Source: DATKGL01 sp035510455 (GTDB taxonomy: Bacteria; Patescibacteriota; Saccharimonadia; Saccharimonadales; UBA4665). From it: 64,000 bases of DNA. The stretch spans positions 24,582 to 88,581 of the forward strand of contig DATKHB010000023.1 of NCBI GenBank assembly GCA_035510455.1, written 5' to 3'. The notes below the pieces were generated by a model that had not been told where the DNA came from, ran no database searches, and worked only from the letters and a program-made list of their open reading frames with translations. Within the stretch, counting starts at the first letter, position 1. The number at the start of each line of letters is the position of its first letter. Of this stretch, positions 8,561-17,629 are shown one piece after another. The position numbers were made by a program, and so were the translations under genes.

Positions 8561-9520
8561 GTGGCTTATATGAATCCTTCAATGCCCAATTTGGCACAAC
8601 CTAATAGACCACAAGATCCATCTGGCGGGGGGATGCCGGTCCAACCAAGCCAGCCTCAGTTTGTTTCTCCAAATATACCAACGCCAAGCATAAATCCTAC
8701 CCAAGACTATACGCCCAGGCCAACAGCGCTCCCTCAAACACCCCACCCGTCTACCGGTGCAGTTCAACCCGCTCAAGCCCCAATAGCTCCGACTAACCCC
8801 AACAGTACCCAAAATACTCTGCAGATAGCCGAAATAAGAGACGGTATAGTTATTATGAACGATGGGTCGTTTCGATCGGTATTGATGGTTAAGTCAATAA
8901 ACTTTGATCTAATGAGCCAAGCTGAACAGGAGGGTGTCGAATATGCTTATCAGGGATTTTTAAACTCTCTGTATTTCCCAATCCAAATTTTTGTCAGGTC
9001 GCAACGAGTCGATCTCCAGCCATACATCGACAAGCTCGACAAAATCCGTACCGAACACGACAACATGCTGCTGGCTATGTTAATGGATGACTATATAAAC
9101 TATATTGATCTTTTGTCCCAGCAAACTAATATCATGGACAAGAAATTTTATGTCGTCATCCCGTTCTTCCCAATCACTGATGTCCAAAAAGCCCTAACTC
9201 AAAGCAAAAACTTTTTTAGCGGACTTGGCAGTTTATTTAGTAAAAAAGAGACCCATGTCGTAATTAACGAAGGGGAGTTAGAAAAAGCAAAAACTGAATT
9301 AAGAAACCGGGTCCAAGCCACACTAGCTGGGCTGCAGCAATGCAATGTTCAGGCATTACCCCTAGATACCCAAGAACTAATTGAATTATATTACGACACC
9401 TATAATCCTGATACGGCAACTCGGCAACAACTAAAAAACTTTAACGACCTATCGGCCGACGTCATAACTAAAGGCGAAGGAGCAGCACCACAGCCGCATC
9501 TACAAAGAGAGCTCCAGTAA
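8561..9520 (+). CDS. VirB4/TraC N-domain-like T4SS protein
   Basis: A 319-residue protein. It starts at GTG 8561 or, more likely, ATG 8570, which has GGGGTG a few bases upstream. The first 85 residues are Pro/Gln/Asn-rich. After that comes a folded region opening with IAEIRDGIVIMNDGSFRSVL and including FPIQIFVRSQRVDL and a FYVVIPFFP strand. This pattern is what is seen at the N-terminus of TraC/VirB4 proteins before the ATPase domain. No Walker motif is present. Its stop overlaps the start of the VirB4 ATPase gene as TAATG, so the two are translated together and probably assemble together. It may be a duplicated or detached VirB4 N-domain. Confidence 0.7.
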   Translation: MAYMNPSMPNLAQPNRPQDPSGGGMPVQPSQPQFVSPNIPTPSINPTQDYTPRPTALPQTPHPSTGAVQPAQAPIAPTNPNSTQNTLQIAEIRDGIVIMNDGSFRSVLMVKSINFDLMSQAEQEGVEYAYQGFLNSLYFPIQIFVRSQRVDLQPYIDKLDKIRTEHDNMLLAMLMDDYINYIDLLSQQTNIMDKKFYVVIPFFPITDVQKALTQSKNFFSGLGSLFSKKETHVVINEGELEKAKTELRNRVQATLAGLQQCNVQALPLDTQELIELYYDTYNPDTATRQQLKNFNDLSADVITKGEGAAPQPHLQRELQ

Positions 9521-11445
9521 TGGCAATCAGGAGAAAAGGTTCGATCGATCCAGTGTCGACAGCCCAAGACCAAATCAGAAGAGAGCAGCAGGAGGTAACC
9601 GCCGCTTTCCAAAAAGGTGTTACCGCTCTTCGAGATTTTATTGCTCCCAGCTCAATAGAATTCAACTCATCATATTTTCGAATAGGCACCAGATTTGCTC
9701 GAACTTATTACGTATATGGGTATCCTAGACAAATATATACCGGCTGGTTGAGCGGCCTTATTAATATCGACGAGGTTGTTGATATATCCTTATTTATCTA
9801 CCCGGTTGAGAGCCAGGTAGTACTCGAAAATCTCCGCAAGAAAGTTACACAACTCGAAGCTGGATCGCAAATTGACAGCGAGAAAGGACGAATCCGCGAC
9901 CCACAAAAACAAGCGGCAATTCTAGATGCCGAGGAAATGCGCGATAAATTACAGGTTGGAGAAGAAAGATTCTTTAGGTTTGGCTTTTACTTCACAGTCT
10001 ATGCTTCGTCATTGGATGAACTAGAATTCGTCTCGCACAAAATAGAGTCCATGCTTGGGCAACAGTTGGTCTACTCTAAGCCAGCGAGTTCCCAGCAAGA
10101 ACAGGGCTTAAACAGCACGGTGCCGCAAATGGATGACCAGTTACAAATTCGCCGAAACGTCAGCACCGGCGCGCTCAGCACCAGCTTCCCATTTACCAGC
10201 GCTGACTTGACTGATGACCACGGAATTTTATACGGCATTAATATGCATAATTCCGGATTAGTAATTTTTGATCGTTTTAGCCTTGAAAACAGTAACTCGG
10301 TAGTTTTTGCTAAATCAGGAGCCGGAAAAAGTTTCTTAGTGAAACTTGAAGCATTACGAGCCTTGATGTTGGGCATCGAAATATTTATTATCGACCCAGA
10401 AAATGAATACGAAAGAATGTGCGAGGCAGTTGGCGGAGCCTACGTTCGGTTAAGTCTTAACTCAGCAACTAGGATCAACCCATTTGATCTGCCAAAAGTC
10501 GTCGACACCGAAGAAGCAGACGACGCCCTGCGCAGCAATCTAATTACTCTGCACGGACTAATGCGCCTTATTATGGGTGGTGCCAGAGCTCAATTAATTG
10601 AAGGAAACAATACGCTGATACCCGCTCTAACTCCGGTTGAGGAATCCGATCTCGATACCGCCCTTATCGAAACTTATGCCAAAGCCGGGATAACCAACGA
10701 TCCGTTGACTCATGCTAGTCCGCCGCCCACCATAAACGACCTGTATGACACACTACTCCATATGGGTGGTACCGGGCCACAACTAGCCCAAAGGTTACGT
10801 AAATATACGACTGGAACATTTGCTGGAATCTTCAGCCAACAATCCAACATAAATATTAATAACCCGCTGGTTGTCTTTAATATTCGGGACCTAGAGGATG
10901 AACTAAGACCAGTTGCTATGTATATTGTGCTCAACTATATATGGAACAAAACCAAGACTGATCAAAAACGAAGACTCCTGATAGTCGATGAAGGCTGGCA
11001 GCTAATGAAATATGAAGACTCAGCCAACTTCTTGTTTAGTTTAGCTAAGCGTGCCAGAAAGTATAACCTGGGTATCACCACGATTACCCAAGACGTTGAA
11101 GACTTCATGGGCAGCCGCATGGGTAGAGCGATTGTGGCTAATGCCTCCATGCAGTTTTTGCTGAAACAGTCGCCATCAGCTGTCGATGTTCTCTCTGACG
11201 TGTTTAAATTGACCAGCGAAGAGAAGAAACGGCTAACTCAGTTCCCGGTTGGACAAGGCCTGTTCTTTGCCGGGCAAAACCACGTACATATCCAAGTAGT
11301 CGCCAGCCCAACGGAAGTCGGTCTAATAACCACCAACCCCGATCAAGTAAAACAGATAGAACAAGCCGGCGAGCTTAACCAGCCCCAAGGCACCATTGAC
11401 CTAAATAACCGATTGTACCCAGGTTCCGCTAATGTGCCGGTGTAA
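9520..11445 (+). CDS. virB4: VirB4-family T4SS ATPase
   Basis: A 641-residue ATPase that powers assembly or transport by type IV secretion systems at the cytoplasmic side of the membrane. The N-terminal 230 residues match the VirB4/TraC recognition domain. The Walker A sequence SGAGKS lies at about residues 265-270, followed by FIIDPENEYERM, a VirB4/TraC hallmark. Walker B (LLIVDEGW) is near residue 487, and the arginine-rich KRARKYNLGITTITQD stretch follows. Length is slightly below typical VirB4 (about 800), because part of the N-domain seems to be carried by the overlapping upstream gene. This is the most secure secretion-system gene in the window. No VirD4 or VirB11 homologue is visible here. 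Confidence 0.93.
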   Translation: MAIRRKGSIDPVSTAQDQIRREQQEVTAAFQKGVTALRDFIAPSSIEFNSSYFRIGTRFARTYYVYGYPRQIYTGWLSGLINIDEVVDISLFIYPVESQVVLENLRKKVTQLEAGSQIDSEKGRIRDPQKQAAILDAEEMRDKLQVGEERFFRFGFYFTVYASSLDELEFVSHKIESMLGQQLVYSKPASSQQEQGLNSTVPQMDDQLQIRRNVSTGALSTSFPFTSADLTDDHGILYGINMHNSGLVIFDRFSLENSNSVVFAKSGAGKSFLVKLEALRALMLGIEIFIIDPENEYERMCEAVGGAYVRLSLNSATRINPFDLPKVVDTEEADDALRSNLITLHGLMRLIMGGARAQLIEGNNTLIPALTPVEESDLDTALIETYAKAGITNDPLTHASPPPTINDLYDTLLHMGGTGPQLAQRLRKYTTGTFAGIFSQQSNININNPLVVFNIRDLEDELRPVAMYIVLNYIWNKTKTDQKRRLLIVDEGWQLMKYEDSANFLFSLAKRARKYNLGITTITQDVEDFMGSRMGRAIVANASMQFLLKQSPSAVDVLSDVFKLTSEEKKRLTQFPVGQGLFFAGQNHVHIQVVASPTEVGLITTNPDQVKQIEQAGELNQPQGTIDLNNRLYPGSANVPV

Positions 11446-11474
11446 AATAAATACAGCTAATAGATTTAGATTAT

Positions 11475-14216
11475 ATGGCACTACCAAATCTACAAGATCC
11501 TTACGATGAAGATGACGAAGACTCCATAAGGCCGTCTTTTAGCTCTTTGCCGACTGGTGGAGTTAGGGAGGGTGATAGCCATGTCGGTAAGCTTAAGTCC
11601 GTACCGAACGAACCAGCCGGTGGTAACGAGGATTTAAGCGGTGCTGAAACTTCGGGCGCCAGTGGCGCTTCGGCGGGCTCAGACAGTAAAGATGAACGCC
11701 AGGGTTTAAGGTTAATCCAGGGAGGCAAAAGCGATTCAGAAGAAGCCCCATCTTTGTACCATGAAGATAAAGAAGGCTCATTAAGAGCAAGGGCAAAGGG
11801 CAAACTAAAAAAAAGACTTCTGATAAGTGCTGGGGCAGTCGGCGGGCTTGGGATTATGGGCACACTACTATTTTTGATCTTTATAGCTGGGTCGCTTCTT
11901 ATACCCAACCTGGCTCAAAACATTACCGCCTACCAATTCGCCCGCCTCACTAGAGAATATGCTGAAAGCGAGACGCGCGTCACTGACGAAAATATAGCAA
12001 TTGATGCCATACCGGAGACTGCCGATGATTCGCTCTATAACTCCGTTAAGGAAAAGTTTGTGTCTGCTGGTCAAAAGACAGCCGATCTATGGAATCGACT
12101 GTCCGTTAATTATCAAGTAGATAAATCCATCGCTAATCTTTCAGCCAACAACGGCTTCAACATAACGAGTCATCTTACTAAAACTGGGCGGCAAGTAATT
12201 GACAAGGTCGTACTTGATGATACTCCATATGCCATCAAAACATCGGGTTTTGTCACGGGTCATATACCTGTACTAAGCGATATTATAGATTTTACACACG
12301 GTGTTTCGTTTAGCCGCGATTTTGCACCAGATCTCTCAGCTGCACTAAGAGAACAAGACGTCGGTATAATCGTCCGCCTGGCAGCAGCCAAGGAAATCCG
12401 TGAAAAATTAGGCATTAGTCTAATAGCTTGGGTAGTTGGCAAGTATTCGGGCAAGACCCCATCAGCAGCTCGAGTCGAACAAACAGAGGATTTAGCGGAA
12501 GACGTCGATCAACAGCAAGTACCTGACCCTGCCGTTACCGACAGTCTTAATAACGCACAGACTGCGGCTGTTGACGATGAGAAATCTATATTGTCCAACC
12601 CGAACCCGGCTGAAATTGAGGCGACTATCGCCGATGGCGGTTACATTAAAAGTGTACAGACGGCTATCTCCAACGCTTTGGCGGCATCAGGGCTAAGCAC
12701 GGCTATCACTATCATAAACCCAATTTACGCTGTAGCCATGCCAATATGCATTGTTTACGACGGCTCCATGGATCACTCCGGCCCGACAATCGATGACCAG
12801 GTCAGGCAACAAGAAGCCGCTTATTACTACATTGCATCGGCCAATAGTCAAGAAGCGGCCGGCGCAACAACTGCCCAGGCGGTAGGCGCATTAAACAGTG
12901 ACTTAAATGCCGGGGGCAACATCCAGGAGTCTATTCCCCTATTACGAGGCGCTGGAGATGCTGTTAGTAGTACTGGCGCGCCAAGTGCCGAAGCCTCAGC
13001 CGACGGTCAATATACACTCCTAAACGCTACTCCTGGGTTAAGCGCCGTAGCTGGTCCTATTAATGATGTAGCTGATGAAGCCTGCCCGGTATTCACCAAT
13101 ATGATCGGTGCCGGATTTTTAGGTCTTGCTAGCTTGGGGGTAGGATTACTTACAGGAGAGACCGACACGGCAGCTGGAACATTAGCCACTAAGACGATAG
13201 ATGAGGGTGCGGCTGATGCAGCAACCGAAGTAGCGGCAGATCAGACCGCCGATGTGGCCAGCAGCGTGATTACTAAATCAGGCGTAGTGACCAGAAGAAT
13301 TTGGAAACTGCTTGATGACACCGTAACGTCGGCTGGGAAAATTACCGCTATGACAATACTAGCCAAGCTAATTGTGATGGATAGAGCTATGCAGGTTAAT
13401 AGCGGCTTTGCTGAAGGCGTAGATTTAGCCAACGAGGCCGACTCTGGAGGCAACATAGCAGCTAACGAAATTGACAGACAGGGCATGTACGGCGCTCCTT
13501 TGACCGGTACACAAGTGGCTCAAAGCAATGTCGCCGACCAGCAATATGTCGCTAGCGAAAATAGCCAAAAATCTGCTTATCAGCGGTATTTTGCCCTTAG
13601 TAATACCGACTCATTACTGTCAAAATTCAGTACGGATCTTTACGAACACGTAAACGCCTCGTCTTTCTCGTCTATCTTTTCATCTTTAGGCAGAGATTTG
13701 AACCCGATTAGTTTACTGGCTAAAGTTTTTGGATCAATCGATACCAAGCTGACTTTTGCCCAGAGCGCTACCGATGACTACACGTACGGCAATGTTCAGT
13801 TTGGCTGGTCGCAGGATGAAGATAATTTAATTAATAGCAACCAATCTTACCAACCGATCGAGAACCAAGCAGCACTTGATAGCGCAGCCCCGATACTAAA
13901 CCCAAGCACCGGTACTAATGAAGACGCCGAGGATTACATCTCTGGCATTTACGGCCAATGTTTCACTGACAGTATTGGTACATTGCTGTCGTCTGGTTTA
14001 ATTGTCCGTGACGCAAGCGGGAATGTTATTAGTAGCACCGGGAACGTTGATAATACTTCCAGCCCAGAAGGTTTGTGTTCGCCGGATAATCTTGGACCAG
14101 ATAATCCGAAATACGGCGATTTGGTGTTTAGGTGGCGGCTGGCCATGAACTACAGCAATACCCTAGACCAGCTTACCCAAGAGGGAAGCCTAAGTGTGCC
14201 CAGCGGGAGTAATTAA
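11475..14216 (+). CDS. Large one-TM protein of the T4SS locus, unknown function
   Basis: A 913-residue protein with an acidic, disordered cytoplasmic head (about 1-110) ending in a basic KGKLKKRLL, one clear membrane helix at about 115-140, and over 750 residues predicted outside the membrane. The outer part is Ala/Ser/Asp/Thr-rich with several long hydrophobic helices (about 400, 545 and 625) that could touch or enter the membrane. It sits 29 bases after virB4 and 5 bases before the wall-enzyme gene, so it belongs to the same operon. Position and topology suggest a conduit or surface component, in the place where other systems have VirB8- or VirB10-like proteins, but I see no family motif. 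Confidence 0.75.
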   Translation: MALPNLQDPYDEDDEDSIRPSFSSLPTGGVREGDSHVGKLKSVPNEPAGGNEDLSGAETSGASGASAGSDSKDERQGLRLIQGGKSDSEEAPSLYHEDKEGSLRARAKGKLKKRLLISAGAVGGLGIMGTLLFLIFIAGSLLIPNLAQNITAYQFARLTREYAESETRVTDENIAIDAIPETADDSLYNSVKEKFVSAGQKTADLWNRLSVNYQVDKSIANLSANNGFNITSHLTKTGRQVIDKVVLDDTPYAIKTSGFVTGHIPVLSDIIDFTHGVSFSRDFAPDLSAALREQDVGIIVRLAAAKEIREKLGISLIAWVVGKYSGKTPSAARVEQTEDLAEDVDQQQVPDPAVTDSLNNAQTAAVDDEKSILSNPNPAEIEATIADGGYIKSVQTAISNALAASGLSTAITIINPIYAVAMPICIVYDGSMDHSGPTIDDQVRQQEAAYYYIASANSQEAAGATTAQAVGALNSDLNAGGNIQESIPLLRGAGDAVSSTGAPSAEASADGQYTLLNATPGLSAVAGPINDVADEACPVFTNMIGAGFLGLASLGVGLLTGETDTAAGTLATKTIDEGAADAATEVAADQTADVASSVITKSGVVTRRIWKLLDDTVTSAGKITAMTILAKLIVMDRAMQVNSGFAEGVDLANEADSGGNIAANEIDRQGMYGAPLTGTQVAQSNVADQQYVASENSQKSAYQRYFALSNTDSLLSKFSTDLYEHVNASSFSSIFSSLGRDLNPISLLAKVFGSIDTKLTFAQSATDDYTYGNVQFGWSQDEDNLINSNQSYQPIENQAALDSAAPILNPSTGTNEDAEDYISGIYGQCFTDSIGTLLSSGLIVRDASGNVISSTGNVDNTSSPEGLCSPDNLGPDNPKYGDLVFRWRLAMNYSNTLDQLTQEGSLSVPSGSN

Positions 14217-14221
14217 ACACG

Positions 14222-16231
14222 GTGGCAATTTTTAGACCAAAAAAATCGGCTCGCAACATTATTAGAACCGCGACTTTAGTTTTATGCGCCCTGCTACTAA
14301 TGCCCCTAACTAGCGTTCACGCACAATTGTTTGACCAAAATGACCTTAACAGCGTGGTCGGCCAAACGCCGTTCTATGATCCCGAGGATACCTGCAGCAG
14401 TTCATCGGGCAGCACCTCGGATTCCACTCCATCAGACAACAGTACGCTTACCTCGGGTTCAAGTATTTACATACTTGGCGACTCTATAACCGAGCTCGCT
14501 CAGCCAACTTACGTATCCTCGTTCCAGCAAAAAGGAATAACTGCTAATGTCGATGCTTCGGTCAGCAGAAGCCTGGGTGGCGACGGAACGGACGGCAATA
14601 AGCTAAGCGGACTGGCCGCCATAACAGCCGATGCAGCCGAGATCCAAAAATCTCAAGCTATAGTGATAGCCCTAGGTACAAATGGTGGTGACACCAATCA
14701 GTCTATCGTTCAAGCGATAAACGAAGTTAAGTCCTACAACACTACGGCACCGATATATTGGGTCGATACCATTTCTGTTGGCAGAACAGATGGCTATAAC
14801 CAATCGGTTATCGGGCCAAACAACCAAGCTATTTATAGTCAAGCTAGCTCGGAAAACTATTCGGTCATTTCATGGTTCAAAGCCGTTGATCCGAACGGCA
14901 ATCCTGAGGACCCAAGTGGTGCTGAAGTTGACCCCAATCACTACATAGACACTGGTCCTGACGGTTACGGGGTGCACCCCGATCCTGCCGGGGTAACCGC
15001 GTTGGTCAATCTGGTCGTTGACACCGTTACCGGCAGCTCCTCCACGGCTACACCTCCGAGTAACCCTTGTTGTAGTGGTAGCACCGTAAGTCTAGTCGGT
15101 TCAACTAATGCCGCTGAAGCCTATAATTATTTTACCGGTGAGGGGTTGAGTGCCGCCCAAGCAACCGGGATTATGGGTAACATGGAAGCTGAATCAGGCA
15201 TCCTGCCGGAACGTTTAGAGAGCACTCCGGCGTCAGTTATAACCCCAGCGGCATCGTTAAACCAAGAACAATTATCTGATGGTAACCTTGGGTGGGGTAC
15301 CGTTCAGTGGTCACCACCCGAGAAAATGATTATCCCAACGGAACAAGCTAAAAAGGATCCAAATGATCTCGGAGTTCAGTTCGAGTTTTTATGGCAACAG
15401 TTAAATACTGACGAGGGGGCTGCGCTTACGGCGCTTAAGACGACAACGACTCCTGAAGCGGCGGCACTTTCTTTCGAAGTAAACTACGAGAGACCATACG
15501 TCCCCCAAGGATACACACAACCACAAGATGCTCCGGTTCGAGAAGCTTTCGCTCAAGCTTTTTATGAACAATACGCCAACGGGGTCCCACTGCCTCCCGG
15601 AGTACAAGCACCTAGCTCTACTGAGTCTTCTGGTTGCAGCAACGGTACAACTACATCATCCGGCGGTTCAGCACCAACAACCACCGGTATAAGTGCTTAC
15701 ATGGACCCACTTAGGGCCATAAAGCCCTTGACACCGCTACGCATAGACCAAGGTGTAGACTACGAAGGCAAGGGCCCGATTTATGCTCTCGGCGCTGGAG
15801 TAGTTATATCGGTCAACACGACGGATTCGGGTTGGCCCGGTCTAGGAACCACTTGCCAGGACGGTACGCCGTGTAACGGTGCTTTTATTAAATACGAGTT
15901 GAGTGATGGGCCAGCCAAAGGAGATTACGTTTATTTCGCGGAGGATTGTGTGCCGGTGGTAGCTCAGGGCGCAATGCTGACAACCAGTACGGTTATATGC
16001 AATATGTATGAAGGCGGGACCAATATCGAGACCGGCTGGACAACCAAAAATCCAGGTGAACAGGCCTTAGCAGCTGCCCAATATCAGGCTAATGGGTATG
16101 GTAGCTACGCCACTAGCGCTGGGCAAAACTTCTCGGATCTGCTCCAAGCCCTTGGCGCTCCTCCCGGTGTTTTTCAAGGGGGTGCTGGAGATGCTGGGCC
16201 ACCAACCCTAAGTGGATTTCCAAATTGGTAA
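14222..16231 (+). CDS. Secreted three-module wall enzyme: SGNH hydrolase, tail-lysozyme-like, degenerate M23-like
   Basis: A 669-residue protein with a GTG start and a signal peptide ending near residue 34 (SVHAQ). Module 1 (about 80-270) looks like an SGNH esterase: GDSIT with Ser88, GTN at 152-154, and GVHPD with His252. Module 2 (about 290-452) resembles the phage-tail-lysozyme glycosidase domain: AAQATGIMGNMEAESG with Glu322/Glu324, then GWGTVQWS. Module 3 (about 490-600) has an M23/LytM-like layout, but the usual zinc-binding H-x-G-x-D reads DQGVD (509-513), so it may bind rather than cut. Such enzymes open peptidoglycan for a secretion machine, as VirB1 does. Linkers are Ser/Thr-rich. 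Module identities come from motifs; activity is inferred. Confidence 0.75.
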   Translation: MAIFRPKKSARNIIRTATLVLCALLLMPLTSVHAQLFDQNDLNSVVGQTPFYDPEDTCSSSSGSTSDSTPSDNSTLTSGSSIYILGDSITELAQPTYVSSFQQKGITANVDASVSRSLGGDGTDGNKLSGLAAITADAAEIQKSQAIVIALGTNGGDTNQSIVQAINEVKSYNTTAPIYWVDTISVGRTDGYNQSVIGPNNQAIYSQASSENYSVISWFKAVDPNGNPEDPSGAEVDPNHYIDTGPDGYGVHPDPAGVTALVNLVVDTVTGSSSTATPPSNPCCSGSTVSLVGSTNAAEAYNYFTGEGLSAAQATGIMGNMEAESGILPERLESTPASVITPAASLNQEQLSDGNLGWGTVQWSPPEKMIIPTEQAKKDPNDLGVQFEFLWQQLNTDEGAALTALKTTTTPEAAALSFEVNYERPYVPQGYTQPQDAPVREAFAQAFYEQYANGVPLPPGVQAPSSTESSGCSNGTTTSSGGSAPTTTGISAYMDPLRAIKPLTPLRIDQGVDYEGKGPIYALGAGVVISVNTTDSGWPGLGTTCQDGTPCNGAFIKYELSDGPAKGDYVYFAEDCVPVVAQGAMLTTSTVICNMYEGGTNIETGWTTKNPGEQALAAAQYQANGYGSYATSAGQNFSDLLQALGAPPGVFQGGAGDAGPPTLSGFPNW

Positions 16232-16251
16232 TAATATGATTAGGAATATAG

Positions 16252-17628
16252 ATGCTAAATAAAAAGGCCAAGATCGCACTACTTCTAATACCTACCGTAG
16301 TTATACTTATTTTCGTAATTACTTTTTTGACTCATTATCTAACCACAGGTGGGGTAGTAGTAAGCTCTAATGGGGACTATGATATCAGCATTACAAAACT
16401 GGGGGCCTCAAGCTCTCAACCCGTTACCCTAACTGGCAGAGACAAACTATCGGCTCAGCTACACACTGGTACCTATAACGTCACGGTAACTAGTAGTTTT
16501 TCCTCTTCGCAAAAGGTATTAGTGATCGAGGCACATAAAACTCAGGCTATTAAGATTGACCTTCAGGGTCTGGGCGCGGTTGAGCCTGTTAGCAGCCGTG
16601 CGGCATTCGATCTTTTGGCAACTGGATCTAGTCTAGCTTTTATTGATTCAAATAACGGTTCACTTATTTCGGTAGATAGCCAAAATAACGAACATGTCCT
16701 GTCCGGCAGCCTTAACTTGTCGAGCGTAGAGTGGGCTAGTTCGGGGTACGGAATAGCTCAGGATCAGTCTGGGAATCTATACTCGGTTAGTGGCGGCACT
16801 TTAAGCAAGTTGACGTTGCCCTTCACTCCTTCGAACAATAATTATGCGCTAGCGTCAGACAAGATGCTTTATTTATCTAACGGCAACACGATATATGCTG
16901 GCGTTGCTGGCGGCACTTTAAGCCAACTTTTACGACCGGTAAACGGCGAAGGCTTTTCAATTGTTAGCGCAACCACCAAAGGTGTTTTAGTGAATGAGAC
17001 AAGTACCGACGCATCTGGTGACAAAAATGGTGACTTGTTATTTATAACTCCAGCTAAAACCTATACGATCCAGGCTGGAATTTATGATTCTGCGTGGTCG
17101 CCCAACGGCCAAGACCTAGTGGTGACTACCGATAGCGATAGCGACATATACAACGACCGCTTGCAGTTAATAGGGAGCTTGCCTGCCAATAATGTTACCT
17201 CTCCTGTTTGGCTAAATAATAACGTTATTTTTTATGGTATTGCTGGCGCTTTATGGTCCTACAATATACAAACTAAGACGTCTAATACGGTAGCCAGCGT
17301 ATCAGTCTTTGGTTATGTTTCAAAAATATACCCTAGCCAGAACGACGCTTACGTGTACGTGGCAATCCAAAATACCACCACCAACAGCCTTGAGCTTTCC
17401 AGGTTGGGCTTAGACAACCAACCAGTGTCACCTATTATGCAAGAACTGCAGGTCTTTTTGCCAAACACTTATCAGGGTTGCTCGTTAGACTACCTCGACT
17501 TCACAGCGCCCAGTGTCGTAGTGGACGGTACCGATTCTTCTGGGCAAAACTGCGTCCAGGCAGCAACGAGCTACTTACAGCTATACGCTATTAACCCCGC
17601 CAGTTTAAACATCACCACAAGTAACTGA
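16252..17628 (+). CDS. Membrane-anchored beta-propeller-like surface protein
   Basis: A 458-residue protein with an N-terminal membrane helix at about residues 8-30, an immunoglobulin-like strand region (about 38-105, a PEGA-like pattern), then repeated short blades with aromatic and Gly-rich turns (for example LAFIDSNNGSLISVD, TIYAGVAGG, AWSPNGQDLVV). AWSPNGQDLVV is typical of TolB/WD-like propeller blades. It is the last gene of the rightward secretion block and ends one base before the stop of convergent recF. A TTAGGAAT ribosome-binding site precedes ATG 16252. It may bind ligands or partner proteins at the surface; no enzyme motif is visible. Confidence 0.7.
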   Translation: MLNKKAKIALLLIPTVVILIFVITFLTHYLTTGGVVVSSNGDYDISITKLGASSSQPVTLTGRDKLSAQLHTGTYNVTVTSSFSSSQKVLVIEAHKTQAIKIDLQGLGAVEPVSSRAAFDLLATGSSLAFIDSNNGSLISVDSQNNEHVLSGSLNLSSVEWASSGYGIAQDQSGNLYSVSGGTLSKLTLPFTPSNNNYALASDKMLYLSNGNTIYAGVAGGTLSQLLRPVNGEGFSIVSATTKGVLVNETSTDASGDKNGDLLFITPAKTYTIQAGIYDSAWSPNGQDLVVTTDSDSDIYNDRLQLIGSLPANNVTSPVWLNNNVIFYGIAGALWSYNIQTKTSNTVASVSVFGYVSKIYPSQNDAYVYVAIQNTTTNSLELSRLGLDNQPVSPIMQELQVFLPNTYQGCSLDYLDFTAPSVVVDGTDSSGQNCVQAATSYLQLYAINPASLNITTSN

Positions 17629-17629
17629 T

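Noticed and set aside
11501..11908. 135-residue minus-strand frame opposite the 913-residue gene
   Set aside because: It is fully contained in the start of a good plus-strand gene; Pro/Ser-rich composition reflects the complementary codons.
13241..13486. 81-residue hydrophobic frame opposite the 913-residue gene
   Set aside because: Mirror image of Ala/Asp-rich coding sequence; no ribosome-binding site.
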